Shown: in pieces, positions 7,862-16,333 of the stretch
How positions within the stretch are numbered: position 1 is the stretch's first letter
Layout of the letters: every line of letters starts with the position of its first letter
Source of the DNA: Bacillus australimaris
Lineage (GTDB): Bacteria; Bacillota; Bacilli; Bacillales; Bacillaceae
Assembly: GCF_001307105.1 (NCBI RefSeq)
Contig: NZ_LGYN01000001.1
Location: 372,001 to 436,000, forward strand
Reading direction: 5' to 3'
Length of the DNA stretch: 64,000 nucleotides
Program-made: the position numbers and the translations under genes
The notes under the pieces: generated by a model
Told to the model about the DNA's origin: nothing
Seen by the model: only the letters and a program-made list of their open reading frames with translations
The model's database searches: none

Positions 7862-9997
7862 CTAGTTATTTGTTTCTGCTTCATTTTCAATTTTGTTTTT
7901 ATTTTTCTCCTGTGTATCATTGCTTTCCTGTTTTGATTTCAGTTCAAAGTATTTGTCTAATACTTGTTCACCAATATCGTTTGTAATCGGATAGCGCTGG
8001 TTGTAGTCTTGATACACCCATGGTACAACAACAGAAATGGCCACTTCTGGATTATCGGCAGGCGCATACGCAACAAGAGTTGTGTTATACGTCGGGGTTC
8101 CACGTTTGCTTTTAATTGGGCCGTCATAGAATGATTGAGCAGTCCCTGTTTTGCCAGCTGGATTGTACTTTTTGTTGCCAAAGTTTGAATAGGCTGTCCC
8201 TCTTGGATTCTGCATCACAAGCTTGAAGCCTTGCTGGACACGCTTGATTTGATCACTTGTCATGTCTAGCTTATTCAATACATCCGGTTTGACTGATTCT
8301 GTCACAGCTCCAATGCCGCGCTGCGGGTCTGGCTCTCTTACTTCCTTGACAAGCTGCGGACGTAAACGATATCCGCCATTTGCAATCGTTGAAACGTACT
8401 GCGCCATTTGCAGCGGTGTAAACGTATCATACTGACCAATTGCATAGTCAAGTAAGAGACCCGATTGTGTAGACGTTCCCCGGTAGCCTGTTGCTTCGTT
8501 TGGCAGGTCAATACCTGTTTTGATTCCAAGACCAAATTTACTGAAATTGTAGCGGAACGTATCAAATGCTTTCGTATCAATTGGGAGCGCCTGGTTCTTA
8601 CGGTATTCCCCTTTTCCGATAGCGATCGCTGTTTTGAACATATACACGTTTGATGAACGCTCTAGCGCTGTTAAATCATTAATGAGTCCCATATTGGCAT
8701 AGGATTTCTTTGGCGGTGACTGCGCGATATAGAGCGGTTCATCGTATTGTGTACTTCCGATGTGAATAGCCCCTGTTTTATATCCTGTCAGTACAGTTGC
8801 CCCTTTTACAGCTGATCCCATCGCATATGAGGATGTCATTGTTCCTAATGCGTAGTCATCGAATTTGTATTTTCCGTTTTTATTTGAGATCTGTTTACCC
8901 GCTACAGAGAGAACCTCTCCATTTCTCGGGTCCATCATGACCACAAAGGCGCGATCAAGTAGCTCGGTTCCCCCTCTTTGTTTCGCACTTCTCAAGTTCT
9001 TCTCAATAATTTTTTCAACCGCTTTTTGCAGCTGAATATCAATTGTAAGTACAAGGTCTTTTCCGCTCTTTCCTTCTGTTAACACTTTAGAGCTTGTAAC
9101 ATTGCCTTGTTTATCAGTTGTACTTTGTTCTTTTTCCTTTTGGCCCTGCAGGACATCTTCATATTGATATTCAAGATAACTTTTTCCTACACGGTCATTT
9201 CGGCTGTAGCCGAGTGATAGATAATGCTCAAGAAGTGACTGCGGAAGACCTTCATCACTTGAAGACACACTGCCGAGCATACTGCGGAGCAGTCCTTTAT
9301 AAGGATAGCTGCGGGACCAATCTGTCGTCACATCTACACCTGGCAGCTCGTCCAAATGCTCAGAGACGTAAGCAATTTCGCTTGGCTTTACATCTTCATT
9401 TTTAATGAATTGAGGCGTAAGTGCATAGCCTCCGTCCATCTGTCTTTTAATCGCAAGCACTTGTAAGTCTTTTTTCGTCAGTTGATTTAATTCCTTGTCT
9501 GTGATGCGTTTCAGCTGAAGCGCATATAGTTTATCATCAGAGACCTTATTGTCACCCTTTAAATCTGATTCCTTTTGAACAAGCTTTTTCGCTTCATTCG
9601 GATGCGTTAAGATCCAGAAATCTTTTTTGTCGCGATCTGTGATTTTTTTCGTACTCACATGAATCATATCCGCTAATTTTGATGCCACTTTGAGCCGCTC
9701 TTCTTGTGAAGTCGTCGAGGTTCTCGTATATGTAATGGCATTTAGCGCTTTATTGCTGACAATCGTATTGTAGTTTCGATCGTAAATTTTTCCGCGTGGA
9801 GCAGATGAGCTGACATTTACATCCTCTTGTTTTTCTGCCTGCTTTTTATAATCTTCTCCATTGACAATTTGCACAAACCCGAGTCTAACGACAACACCAG
9901 TAAAAATAATAAACGCAGCTAAAAATAACAAATTCAGCCGGATCGGAAGTGTTTTGCGCCCTTCCTTCGCGTCTTTTTTGTTTTTCTTGTTTCTCAT
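7862..9997 (-). CDS. pbpA: Penicillin-binding protein 2A (class B transpeptidase)
   Basis: Peptidoglycan transpeptidase for cylindrical wall growth and spore outgrowth. With the ATG at 9997 (AAAGGTGATG upstream) the protein has 711 residues, close to B. subtilis PbpA. Features in order: basic cytoplasmic tail (1-18), membrane anchor (about 20-40), dimerisation domain containing RGKIYDRN, then the transpeptidase with SAVK (395-398, Ser395 nucleophile), SSN (448-450) and KTGTA (616-620). The C-terminus is hydrophilic, rich in Lys/Asn/Glu. A longer in-frame extension exists upstream but overlaps the yqgE terminator, so I reject it. Confidence 0.95.
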   Translation of the reverse strand: MRNKKNKKDAKEGRKTLPIRLNLLFLAAFIIFTGVVVRLGFVQIVNGEDYKKQAEKQEDVNVSSSAPRGKIYDRNYNTIVSNKALNAITYTRTSTTSQEERLKVASKLADMIHVSTKKITDRDKKDFWILTHPNEAKKLVQKESDLKGDNKVSDDKLYALQLKRITDKELNQLTKKDLQVLAIKRQMDGGYALTPQFIKNEDVKPSEIAYVSEHLDELPGVDVTTDWSRSYPYKGLLRSMLGSVSSSDEGLPQSLLEHYLSLGYSRNDRVGKSYLEYQYEDVLQGQKEKEQSTTDKQGNVTSSKVLTEGKSGKDLVLTIDIQLQKAVEKIIEKNLRSAKQRGGTELLDRAFVVMMDPRNGEVLSVAGKQISNKNGKYKFDDYALGTMTSSYAMGSAVKGATVLTGYKTGAIHIGSTQYDEPLYIAQSPPKKSYANMGLINDLTALERSSNVYMFKTAIAIGKGEYRKNQALPIDTKAFDTFRYNFSKFGLGIKTGIDLPNEATGYRGTSTQSGLLLDYAIGQYDTFTPLQMAQYVSTIANGGYRLRPQLVKEVREPDPQRGIGAVTESVKPDVLNKLDMTSDQIKRVQQGFKLVMQNPRGTAYSNFGNKKYNPAGKTGTAQSFYDGPIKSKRGTPTYNTTLVAYAPADNPEVAISVVVPWVYQDYNQRYPITNDIGEQVLDKYFELKSKQESNDTQEKNKNKIENEAETNN

Positions 9998-10014
9998 CAC
10001 ATCACCTTTTCTAT

Positions 10015-10058
10015 CAAGAAAGAAATGGCACCCCTTTTTCTGTATAAAAGGTGCCATC
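10015..10058 (-). terminator. Terminator after yqgE
   Basis: Minus-strand arms ATGGCACCTTTT and AAAAGGGGTGCCAT (one bulge) are followed by TTCTTTCTT. It lies between yqgE and pbpA. Confidence 0.8.
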
Positions 10059-10119
10059 ATCATTTTAGCGGTTTTTCTATTATTTATCTAGAAATTTGAT
10101 GTTCCATTGGTAAGAAATT

Positions 10120-11406
10120 TTACCTTTCTCCCTTAATAAGGTTCGTGTGAGATACTGGCTTTTGACCGTCAGCCTCTTTCATATCAGCTGTTTTTTCTTT
10201 TAAATGAATATCTTTTACAAAATAATAAATGAGGGTATGTCCCGCCCCGAGCACAACAAGAGATGCCGGAATTCCGATCTCATCACCTAGTAAGGTGACA
10301 GACAGCAGGAACAAAACAATCGAACTAATACGGCCAGCATTTAAAAATAACTCTCTGACCACAATGTATTCAATTCGGGCTTTTCTAGCATACCTTGCAT
10401 GTCCGATGACATCATATGTTAGGGATACATAAGGAACAAGCAGGAGCGGATATCCTATCGCAATCGCTACCGCATACATGAGAAGTGATACATAGGACAA
10501 GTGAAAGACGATTAAAAACAAGGCGCCATATAAAATCAGCCCACCTAGCATAATGGCCTTCTTCCGCCATTTTTTCTTAATCAAACGTGTTGCGAAGAAA
10601 TATGCAAAAAAGGCAACACCAGAGTTCACTAAACCAAACGTCCCGAGAGCAAGCTCACTGTTTGTTGCAATAAACACAAAGACACTGATTAAGAACACAA
10701 AGACCCCTTCGCGAAGCCCTTGAAAGAAGTGAGCAGTGGTAATTTTACGCCAATTCTCGTCTGCATGGCGTTCTTTCCAAATTTGTTTAATGATAAATTT
10801 GCCTTTTGACTGCCTTCTCTTGAGAAAAAAGCTCATCACAACCGCTAGTGAAAACAAGAAAAGCGATAACGTGAAAATCACTGTATAGCCTGTATCATCC
10901 GTTAATTGAGAAATAACAATTCCCGCAATGAGAGGACCGATCATACCAGCAGTTGAAGTAAGCACCCCGAGAAATCCATTAAAGAAATCTCTTGTTTCAG
11001 GCTCGGTGATCTCAAAGGTGAGTACGTTAAAAGCAAGCCAGTAAAAACCATAGCCGATCCCAAGCACACTTCCCAATAAAACAAGGCGCGCGGCCGCTTG
11101 CTCTCCTGCCATTAAGACGATTAAGTAAAAAGCGGCTAAGAAGATGACTCCGAAACGGAGGACAAACGCCCGGTCTATTTTTTTAGCGAGCCGGCCAGCG
11201 AATAAAAACGTAATGGGCTGGAGCACCACAATGGCCAAGTTATAAATCGCAAGGTCTGTGAATTTTCCAGACTGTTTCCATAAGTACACATTTACAAATG
11301 TATTCGAAAGCGCAATGGCAAGTGCGTATAATCCACCAATCGTGAGGAGGAGCAATAAATCTCTTGTGACATCCATGTCCCCGAACATTTTCTTTAATTT
11401 GCTCAT
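10120..11406 (-). CDS. yqgE: MFS-type membrane transporter YqgE
   Basis: A 428-residue protein with about twelve hydrophobic segments and the basic inter-helix loop typical of the major facilitator superfamily (FAGRLAKKIDRAF between TM2 and TM3). Substrate unknown. The start is the ATG at 11406: AAGGAGA lies 9 bases upstream, whereas the in-frame ATG at 11415 abuts it. It lies between sodA and pbpA as in B. subtilis. The C-terminus is hydrophilic (KEKTADMKEADGQK). Confidence 0.88.
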   Translation of the reverse strand: MSKLKKMFGDMDVTRDLLLLLTIGGLYALAIALSNTFVNVYLWKQSGKFTDLAIYNLAIVVLQPITFLFAGRLAKKIDRAFVLRFGVIFLAAFYLIVLMAGEQAAARLVLLGSVLGIGYGFYWLAFNVLTFEITEPETRDFFNGFLGVLTSTAGMIGPLIAGIVISQLTDDTGYTVIFTLSLFLFSLAVVMSFFLKRRQSKGKFIIKQIWKERHADENWRKITTAHFFQGLREGVFVFLISVFVFIATNSELALGTFGLVNSGVAFFAYFFATRLIKKKWRKKAIMLGGLILYGALFLIVFHLSYVSLLMYAVAIAIGYPLLLVPYVSLTYDVIGHARYARKARIEYIVVRELFLNAGRISSIVLFLLSVTLLGDEIGIPASLVVLGAGHTLIYYFVKDIHLKEKTADMKEADGQKPVSHTNLIKGER

Positions 11407-11485
11407 ACAATTCATTCTCCTTTTCTACACAATAGTCTGTCTCATCAAAAGGCAGATATGTAAAAAAAGGAGGGGAAAATATAAA

Positions 11486-11513
11486 AAGACCTGCTTCTCT
11501 TGAAAGCAGGTCT
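11486..11513. repeat. Distal copy of the sodA terminator hairpin
   Basis: A 28-nt sequence identical to 11690-11717, with arms GACCTGCTT and AAGCAGGTC around a short loop. It borders the 120-bp palindromic element on the side away from sodA. One copy immediately after sodA is expected as its terminator; this second copy is best explained as a duplication that brackets the element. Confidence 0.85.
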
Positions 11514-11633
11514 CAGCGTGTAGACAAACCCTTGCATTCGTTGTCAGGTCTGTGCGCTGGTGCTCACGAATGTTCAATTCGCTCCGCTCCAGTGCTCGTC
11601 CTTCCTAGACTTCAAAGGTTTTCTATCACGCTG
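11514..11633 (+). repeat. 120-bp imperfect palindromic element, copy 1
   Basis: Ends are inverted repeats: CAGCGTG-TAGA-C-AAACC at the left pairs with GGTTT-TCTA-T-CACGCTG at the right (16 pairs, two single-base bulges). Inside, GTCT/AGAC, GCTGG/CCAG and CGAAT/ATTCG nest around the centre, so the whole can fold into one long stem on either strand. There is no open reading frame of note. The same 120 bp, 108 positions identical without gaps by hand alignment, occur inverted at 17504-17623. The layout resembles ERIC-type or MITE-type intergenic elements; I know no named family for this sequence. Confidence 0.85.
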
Positions 11634-11641
11634 AAAAAGAA

Positions 11642-11680
11642 GACAAAGGGCTAAAATAAAAATCATTTTAGCCCTTTGTC
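11642..11680 (+). repeat. 39-nt side hairpin of palindromic element, copy 1
   Basis: A perfect 16-bp stem (arms GACAAAGGGCTAAAAT and ATTTTAGCCCTTTGTC) with a 7-nt loop, 8 nt after the 120-bp palindrome. The counterpart beside copy 2 differs at one base pair, G-C here and T-A there, which is compensatory. Confidence 0.85.
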
Positions 11681-11689
11681 AAAAATCTG

Positions 11690-11717
11690 AAGACCTGCTT
11701 CTCTTGAAAGCAGGTCT
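11690..11717 (-). terminator. sodA terminator (proximal copy)
   Basis: Hairpin arms GACCTGCTT and AAGCAGGTC begin 15 nt after the sodA stop. The minus-strand tail is short in T (TTCAGATTTTTG). Identical 28 nt recur at 11486-11513. Confidence 0.75.
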
Positions 11718-11732
11718 TTTCGACTCAAATCA

Positions 11733-12341
11733 TTATTTTGCTTCGCTGTAAAGGCGAGCTACTTCATCCCAGTTTACAACATTCCAGAATGCTGAAATGT
11801 AATCAGGACGACGGTTTTGGTAGTTTAGGTAGTATGCATGCTCCCAAACGTCTAGTCCTAGGATTGGCGTTTTTCCTTCAGTTAAAGGAGAATCTTGGTT
11901 TGGCGTGCTTGTGACTTCAAGTTTTCCGTTGTTCACAACTAGCCATGCCCAACCAGAACCAAAGCGTCCTGCAGCTGCTGCAGCGAAATCAGATTTGAAT
12001 TTTTCAAATCCGCCTAATTCTTTTTCGATTGCATCTGCAAGTTCACCAGTTGGTGCGCCGCCACCGTTTGGTGAAAGAAGCGTCCAGAATAATGAGTGGT
12101 TCGCATGTCCTCCGCCATTGTTACGTACAGCTGTACGGATGTTTTCTGGTACAGAGTTTAAGTTAGCCACTAACTCTTCAATTGATTGATCTTCAAGAGC
12201 TGATACACCTTCGATTGCTTTGTTTAAGTTTGTTACATATGTGTTGTGGTGTTTTGTGTGGTGAATCGTCATTGTTTCCTTGTCGATATGTGGTTCTAAT
12301 GCATCGTAAGCATATGGTAATTCTGGAAGTTTAAAAGCCAT
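11733..12341 (-). CDS. sodA: Manganese superoxide dismutase
   Basis: Converts superoxide to hydrogen peroxide and oxygen in the cytosol. 202 residues, the usual Mn/Fe-SOD length. Metal ligands are visible: His27 (TIHHTKHH), His82 (GGGHANHS), Asp164 and His168 (DVWEHAYY). The [10 protein letters not shown] and DVWEHAY motifs with Gly78 favour the manganese type. AAGGAGG precedes the ATG. Unusually, its 3' flank holds two identical terminator hairpins bracketing a palindromic repeat element. Confidence 0.97.
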   Translation of the reverse strand: MAFKLPELPYAYDALEPHIDKETMTIHHTKHHNTYVTNLNKAIEGVSALEDQSIEELVANLNSVPENIRTAVRNNGGGHANHSLFWTLLSPNGGGAPTGELADAIEKELGGFEKFKSDFAAAAAGRFGSGWAWLVVNNGKLEVTSTPNQDSPLTEGKTPILGLDVWEHAYYLNYQNRRPDYISAFWNVVNWDEVARLYSEAK

Positions 12342-12411
12342 GGTTAATTTCCTCCTTAAAATGTATGTACTGAAATGCTTCCTTTGTAAGTCAGCAATTC
12401 ACCCTACTCAA

Positions 12412-12440
12412 AGAGTATCAAAAGAAACAGCTTGTTTCAA
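12412..12440 (-). promoter_or_regulatory. Candidate sodA promoter
   Basis: Minus-strand TTGAAA (12440-12435), 17-bp spacer, TACTCT (12417-12412) preceded by TTTTGA. The -10 is imperfect. Confidence 0.4.
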
Positions 12441-12523
12441 CGTTATTGCTCATGTTCTGAAACATTTCAGTGTTTATTTTGTATTTATCCCTTTAGAAAA
12501 AGTTTTAAACACCCTTTTTCAAC

Positions 12524-13009
12524 TTAGCGAAGGACATAAAATAAAAAGATACCCAGCATCAGCGCTTGAATCAATCCTTTTGCAAAGACACCTGATACAA
12601 AACCAATTAAAGAGCCTAATCCTACTTTCACACTCGTTTTCAGATCTTTTTGATGAACAAGGAGCTCAGCAATGACACTGCCGATAAATGGACCAATGAT
12701 AATTCCTGCAATGGGAATCACAAAAGGACCAGCTAATAACCCAATGGTGCTTCCCCAAATTGCTGCCCGGCTGCCGCCAAAGCGCTTTACTCCAATGAGG
12801 TTTGAAACATAATCTGCCGCAAATAATACCGCAGTAAACATGGCTTGAATGAGCCAGAACGTCAGTGTAAGCGGCTCGAAGCTGAAAAAGAAACCATATA
12901 GAATAAATCCGAGAACCATAAAAACCACGCTAGGGATGATTGGATAAACAAGTCCAACAAACGCAATGATAAATGCACAGCCAATCAATATCCAATACAG
13001 CACGTCCAA
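12524..13009 (-). CDS. yqgC: DUF456 membrane protein YqgC
   Basis: A 161-residue hydrophobic protein with four or five membrane segments and the glycine-rich pattern of the DUF456 family ([21 protein letters not shown]). Function unknown. It lies upstream of sodA as in B. subtilis; the 182-nt gap and a separate candidate promoter suggest sodA is also expressed independently. Confidence 0.88.
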   Translation of the reverse strand: MDVLYWILIGCAFIIAFVGLVYPIIPSVVFMVLGFILYGFFFSFEPLTLTFWLIQAMFTAVLFAADYVSNLIGVKRFGGSRAAIWGSTIGLLAGPFVIPIAGIIIGPFIGSVIAELLVHQKDLKTSVKVGLGSLIGFVSGVFAKGLIQALMLGIFLFYVLR

Positions 13010-13087
13010 GACCTTGCCGCCTCCTTTTTATATGCTGTATACATTATGCCTCATTCCTTCTTTCTTAACCAGCGATGAAGGCCATAC

Positions 13088-13117
13088 TTGTACTGGATGG
13101 ATAGACATTGATACAAT
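13088..13117 (+). promoter_or_regulatory. Candidate promoter for yqgB
   Basis: TTGTAC (13088-13093), 18-bp spacer, TACAAT (13112-13117), 37 nt before the yqgB start. Confidence 0.5.
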
Positions 13118-13154
13118 ATGAGAAATAGAAAAGAATGTAGGAAGTGAATGGGTA

Positions 13155-13907
13155 TTGAACGTATTTAATCTATTGATAAAAGGAATTTACTCACCAAAAG
13201 ATATTGCAAAAGCAAGATTTACAGGGATCGGAAAAGCGATTTTATTCATTTTTATCCTTTCGATCATCGCAGCAGTTCCTCAGGGGTATCATATGAGTCA
13301 GGAGATCTCGAATGCGATGTCAGGATTTCAGCACGTGATCAAAAAAGATTTACCCGAATTTTCAATTGAAAAAGGAAAGCTACAGGCCGATCAAAGTACA
13401 CCGATAGAAAAAGAAGAAAACGGCATCACCATCATCTTTGATCCTGCTGAAAAAATAAAAGCAAGTGAGCTTGAATCAAAGCAAACCGCCATCGCTTTAT
13501 TAAAGGAAAAAGCAGTGATTGCCATTGATGGGCAAATGACAGATATTCCATACCAGCTCCTTGGTGGAACACTGACAAAAGACGAGCTCGCTCGCGTCAC
13601 AAATCAGAACCAAGCAATTATTATCCCGGTCATCTGTGTACTGCTATATCTATCAACTGCGGCTCTCATGTTTATCAGCGCAACATTCCTTGCGATGCTA
13701 GGTACATTTATTAAACGAATGCAGCAAAAAGAGCTGTCCTTCCAAATGCTTTGGAAGCTCTCTGCTTATTCACTCACATTAACAACGGTCTTTTTCGCGA
13801 TCATGAGTGCATTAAACACGCCTGTTGCAAACTCATTTTTATTAAATTGGGTCATTAACTTTATCTTCTTATATCTTGTGGTAAAAGAAATACCTGCAAA
13901 AAAATAA
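13155..13907 (+). CDS. yqgB: DUF1189 membrane protein YqgB
   Basis: A 250-residue protein of the DUF1189 family: one N-terminal membrane segment (about 27-43), a long extracellular domain (45-150) and three C-terminal membrane segments ending in EIPAKK. The start is a TTG at 13155, about 10 bases after AGGAAG; the nearby ATG at 13148 is out of frame. Function unknown. A terminator and a fragment of the palindromic element follow it. Confidence 0.85.
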   Translation: MNVFNLLIKGIYSPKDIAKARFTGIGKAILFIFILSIIAAVPQGYHMSQEISNAMSGFQHVIKKDLPEFSIEKGKLQADQSTPIEKEENGITIIFDPAEKIKASELESKQTAIALLKEKAVIAIDGQMTDIPYQLLGGTLTKDELARVTNQNQAIIIPVICVLLYLSTAALMFISATFLAMLGTFIKRMQQKELSFQMLWKLSAYSLTLTTVFFAIMSALNTPVANSFLLNWVINFIFLYLVVKEIPAKK

Positions 13908-13925
13908 ACCGCTTGTCGAATTCAA

Positions 13926-13947
13926 CAAGGGTTTGTCTACACATTGA
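13926..13947 (-). repeat. Terminal remnant of the palindromic element
   Basis: These 22 nt match one end of the 120-bp element: 20 of 22 are identical to the left end of copy 1 (the core CAAGGGTTTGTCTACAC is exact). The rest of the element is absent; instead CTTGTCGAATTCAACAAG, a short palindrome (13912-13929), lies next to it. Like the two full copies, it abuts a terminator hairpin. Confidence 0.6.
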
Positions 13948-13976
13948 AAGCTCCTCCGACTTGGAGGAGCTTTTTA
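13947..13976. terminator. Terminator between convergent yqgB and the GNAT gene
   Basis: Arms AAAGCTCCTCC and GGAGGAGCTTT followed by T5 on the plus strand; on the minus strand the stem is followed by CAATG, so it acts best for yqgB. Confidence 0.85.
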
Positions 13977-13990
13977 TGTATGCTCATGCT

Positions 13991-14536
13991 CTATAACTCG
14001 TCTGGATGGATGATGGCAAACAAATAGTGATCCTCCCACACTCCATTAATCTTTACTTTTTTACGATTCAGTCCCTCATTTTCAAAACCTGTCTTTTCAA
14101 GCACTCGAATGGAACCCATGTTATCCGGCTTCACTCCTGCCTCAATTCGATGGAGATTCAATTCAAAAAAGGCATAATCAATGATTAAACGGATTGCCTC
14201 GGTCATATATCCATTTCCACCTTGCTTTTGATCGAGGACATACCCGAGCAAAGCTCCTTCTATCGGGCCTCTTACGACTGAACTTAATGAAATCGTCCCA
14301 ATTAAAGCATCTGTTTCATTTAAGAAAATACCGTGCATGTAAGCTTCATCTTGTGCACTTCTATGTACGCTGCGCTGAATACGTTCAATTTGACGAGGTA
14401 ACGTGAAGAAATCATCGTTGACCAAAGGTGTAAATTGCTGAAAATATGAACGATTCTCAAGCTCTAATGTTAATAGTGATTCTGCATCATGTTCTGTTAA
14501 TGTTCTCACATATATATGCTGACTAACTTTCTTCAT
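13991..14536 (-). CDS. GNAT acetyltransferase, RimJ/RimL type
   Basis: A 181-residue acyl-CoA N-acyltransferase. Family features: YVRTLTEHDAESLL at the N-terminus, ALLGYVLDQKQGGNGYMTEA (about 93-112, the acetyl-CoA loop) and the C-terminal LHRIEAGVKPDNMGSIRVLEKTGF pattern typical of RimJ/RimL/YjcK-type enzymes, which acetylate protein N-termini or small substrates. The exact substrate cannot be read from sequence. It occupies the place where I recall yqgA in B. subtilis, but it is not a wall protein. Confidence 0.85.
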   Translation of the reverse strand: MKKVSQHIYVRTLTEHDAESLLTLELENRSYFQQFTPLVNDDFFTLPRQIERIQRSVHRSAQDEAYMHGIFLNETDALIGTISLSSVVRGPIEGALLGYVLDQKQGGNGYMTEAIRLIIDYAFFELNLHRIEAGVKPDNMGSIRVLEKTGFENEGLNRKKVKINGVWEDHYLFAIIHPDEL

Positions 14537-14658
14537 AAGATCTCCCCCTTTTTTTATTTTATCATAATAGCCCTATGAGGATGCTCACCTGTTGCTTCAG
14601 CCTCCAGATGACATTCACAAACTGGCATCTGTTATCTAACTGTTTTTTTATTACAAGA

Positions 14659-14678
14659 CGAACTAGAGCGAACTAGAA
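14659..14678. repeat. Tandem 10-bp direct repeat upstream of yqfZ
   Basis: CGAACTAGAG followed directly by CGAACTAGAA, 89 nt before the yqfZ start. Head-to-tail decamers on one helix face could be a regulator site; nothing else supports this. Confidence 0.4.
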
Positions 14679-14766
14679 CCCCTCTTTCCAGCTTTTCTCC
14701 TCTTTTTGGTTCTATCATTTCAGGACATGCATAGACTGAAGTAAACTCTTAAAAGCGGTGAGTAAA

Positions 14767-15069
14767 ATGCGGCGAATTCTTTTTTTACTAATCAGTTTGT
14801 TTGTCCTCTTCATTATCTTTTTTGATTTAAAGAATGGAACCATTCCTGTTGAGGAAAATCAAGCCGTCCCAGCAAGTGCTTTTCAAACAGCTGAGAAAAA
14901 GACATATAAGAACGTCACTGTTAAACAAGGTGAAACGGTCCTCTCCATTGTCCATACAAGCAAGCCCCTCGATGATGTCATTAAGGATTTTGAAGAGCTG
15001 AATCAAGGGGTTAAAGCGAACGAAATCCGAGCAGGCAGCACATATAAGTTTCCGGTCTATAAGAGATAA
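14767..15069 (+). CDS. yqfZ: YqfZ, small exported protein with LysM-like domain
   Basis: A 100-residue protein: N-terminal membrane or signal segment (RRILFLLISLFVLFIIFF, about 2-19), a linker, then a LysM-like peptidoglycan-binding module (NVTVKQGETVLSIV to GSTYKFPVY). I chose the ATG at 14767; the in-frame GTG at 14758 overlaps the GGTGA Shine-Dalgarno site. It lies directly before ispG as in B. subtilis, where it is a sporulation-stage gene (recalled). Confidence 0.8.
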   Translation: MRRILFLLISLFVLFIIFFDLKNGTIPVEENQAVPASAFQTAEKKTYKNVTVKQGETVLSIVHTSKPLDDVIKDFEELNQGVKANEIRAGSTYKFPVYKR

Positions 15070-15081
15070 AACGTTAATTCC

Positions 15082-15111
15082 TTGTCATTCATACAAAGAG
15101 ACTGTTACAAT
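15082..15111 (+). promoter_or_regulatory. SigA-type promoter for ispG
   Basis: TTGTCA (15082-15087), 18-bp spacer, TACAAT (15106-15111). A leader hairpin follows at 15131-15155 (GTACA/TGTAC enclosing GCAA/TTGC), ending 3 nt before the AAGGAG site of ispG. Confidence 0.55.
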
Positions 15112-15174
15112 ATGAACTGTAAAACAAGACGTACATAGCAAATGATTGCGTGTACACTAAGGAGCGATTGACAA

Positions 15175-16290
15175 GTGAGTGAAGTCACACATCGTACTAA
15201 AACGCGTCCCGTCAAAGTGGGACCTTTAACTATAGGTGGAAATAATGAGGTTGTCATTCAAAGTATGGCAACAACCAAAACACATGATGTCGAAGCGACA
15301 GTCGCTGAAATTAAACGTTTAGAAGAGGCAGGCTGTCAAATCGTACGTGTCGCATGTCCAGATGAGCGTGCAGCAAATGCGATTGCGGACATAAAAAAAC
15401 AAATCAACATCCCGCTTGTTGTGGATATCCATTTTGACTACAAGCTTGCACTGAAAGCGATTGAAGCAGGAGCAGACAAAATCCGAATCAATCCAGGAAA
15501 CATCGGAAGAAGAGAAAAAGTCGAAGCAGTTGTCAAAGCAGCAAAAGAAAAAGGCATTCCGATTCGTATCGGGGTAAATGCCGGCTCATTAGAGAAAAAG
15601 ATTCTTGATAAATACGGCTACCCAACAGCAGATGGTATGGTCGAAAGTGCACTGCATCACATTAAAATTCTAGAAGACCTAGACTTTCATGATATCATCG
15701 TCAGTATGAAAGCATCTGATGTCAACCTTGCAATTGAGGCATACGAAAAAGCGGCGAAAGCCTTTGATTATCCTCTTCACCTTGGGATTACAGAATCAGG
15801 TACGTTATTTGCAGGTACAGTGAAAAGTGCAGCTGGACTTGGCGCTATTTTGAATATGGGAATTGGGAACACACTCCGTATCTCATTAAGTGCTGACCCT
15901 GTTGAGGAAGTAAAAGTAGCACGTGAATTGTTGAAGTCATTTGGTCTTGCAGCAAATGCAGCAACACTGATTTCCTGCCCAACTTGTGGACGAATTGAAA
16001 TCGACCTCATCAGCATTGCAAATGAAGTTGAAGAATATATCTCCACCATTAAAGCACCGATTAAAGTAGCAGTTCTCGGCTGTGCTGTAAACGGTCCAGG
16101 TGAAGCCCGTGAAGCAGATATCGGCATCGCAGGCGCTAGAGGCGAAGGATTATTGTTCCGTAAAGGTGAAATTGTTCGTAAAGTACCGGAAGAAACAATG
16201 GTGGAAGAACTGAAAAAAGAAATCGATAAAATCGCTGAAGAACATTATGCGAAAATGGAAGCTGAAAAAGAAAAACAAGCGAATGCATAA
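15175..16290 (+). CDS. ispG: 4-hydroxy-3-methylbut-2-enyl diphosphate synthase (flavodoxin-dependent)
   Basis: Penultimate step of the MEP isoprenoid pathway: reduces MEcPP to HMBPP using a [4Fe-4S] cluster. 371 residues: N-terminal TIM-barrel ([19 protein letters not shown]) and C-terminal cluster domain with Cys268, Cys271, Cys303 and Glu310 ([16 protein letters not shown]). GTG start at 15175 with AAGGAGCG 9-10 bases upstream. The last pathway enzyme, ispH, lies 9 kb downstream in this window. Confidence 0.97.
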   Translation: MSEVTHRTKTRPVKVGPLTIGGNNEVVIQSMATTKTHDVEATVAEIKRLEEAGCQIVRVACPDERAANAIADIKKQINIPLVVDIHFDYKLALKAIEAGADKIRINPGNIGRREKVEAVVKAAKEKGIPIRIGVNAGSLEKKILDKYGYPTADGMVESALHHIKILEDLDFHDIIVSMKASDVNLAIEAYEKAAKAFDYPLHLGITESGTLFAGTVKSAAGLGAILNMGIGNTLRISLSADPVEEVKVARELLKSFGLAANAATLISCPTCGRIEIDLISIANEVEEYISTIKAPIKVAVLGCAVNGPGEAREADIGIAGARGEGLLFRKGEIVRKVPEETMVEELKKEIDKIAEEHYAKMEAEKEKQANA

Positions 16291-16291
16291 C

Positions 16292-16326
16292 AAAAAACGC
16301 CTGACGTCATTGTCAGGCGTTTTTCT
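16292..16326 (+). terminator. Terminator after ispG
   Basis: Arms AACGCCTGAC and GTCAGGCGTT followed by T5. Because yqfX converges on it, it may serve both strands (A6 run upstream). Confidence 0.92.
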
Positions 16327-16333
16327 GTTCTTG

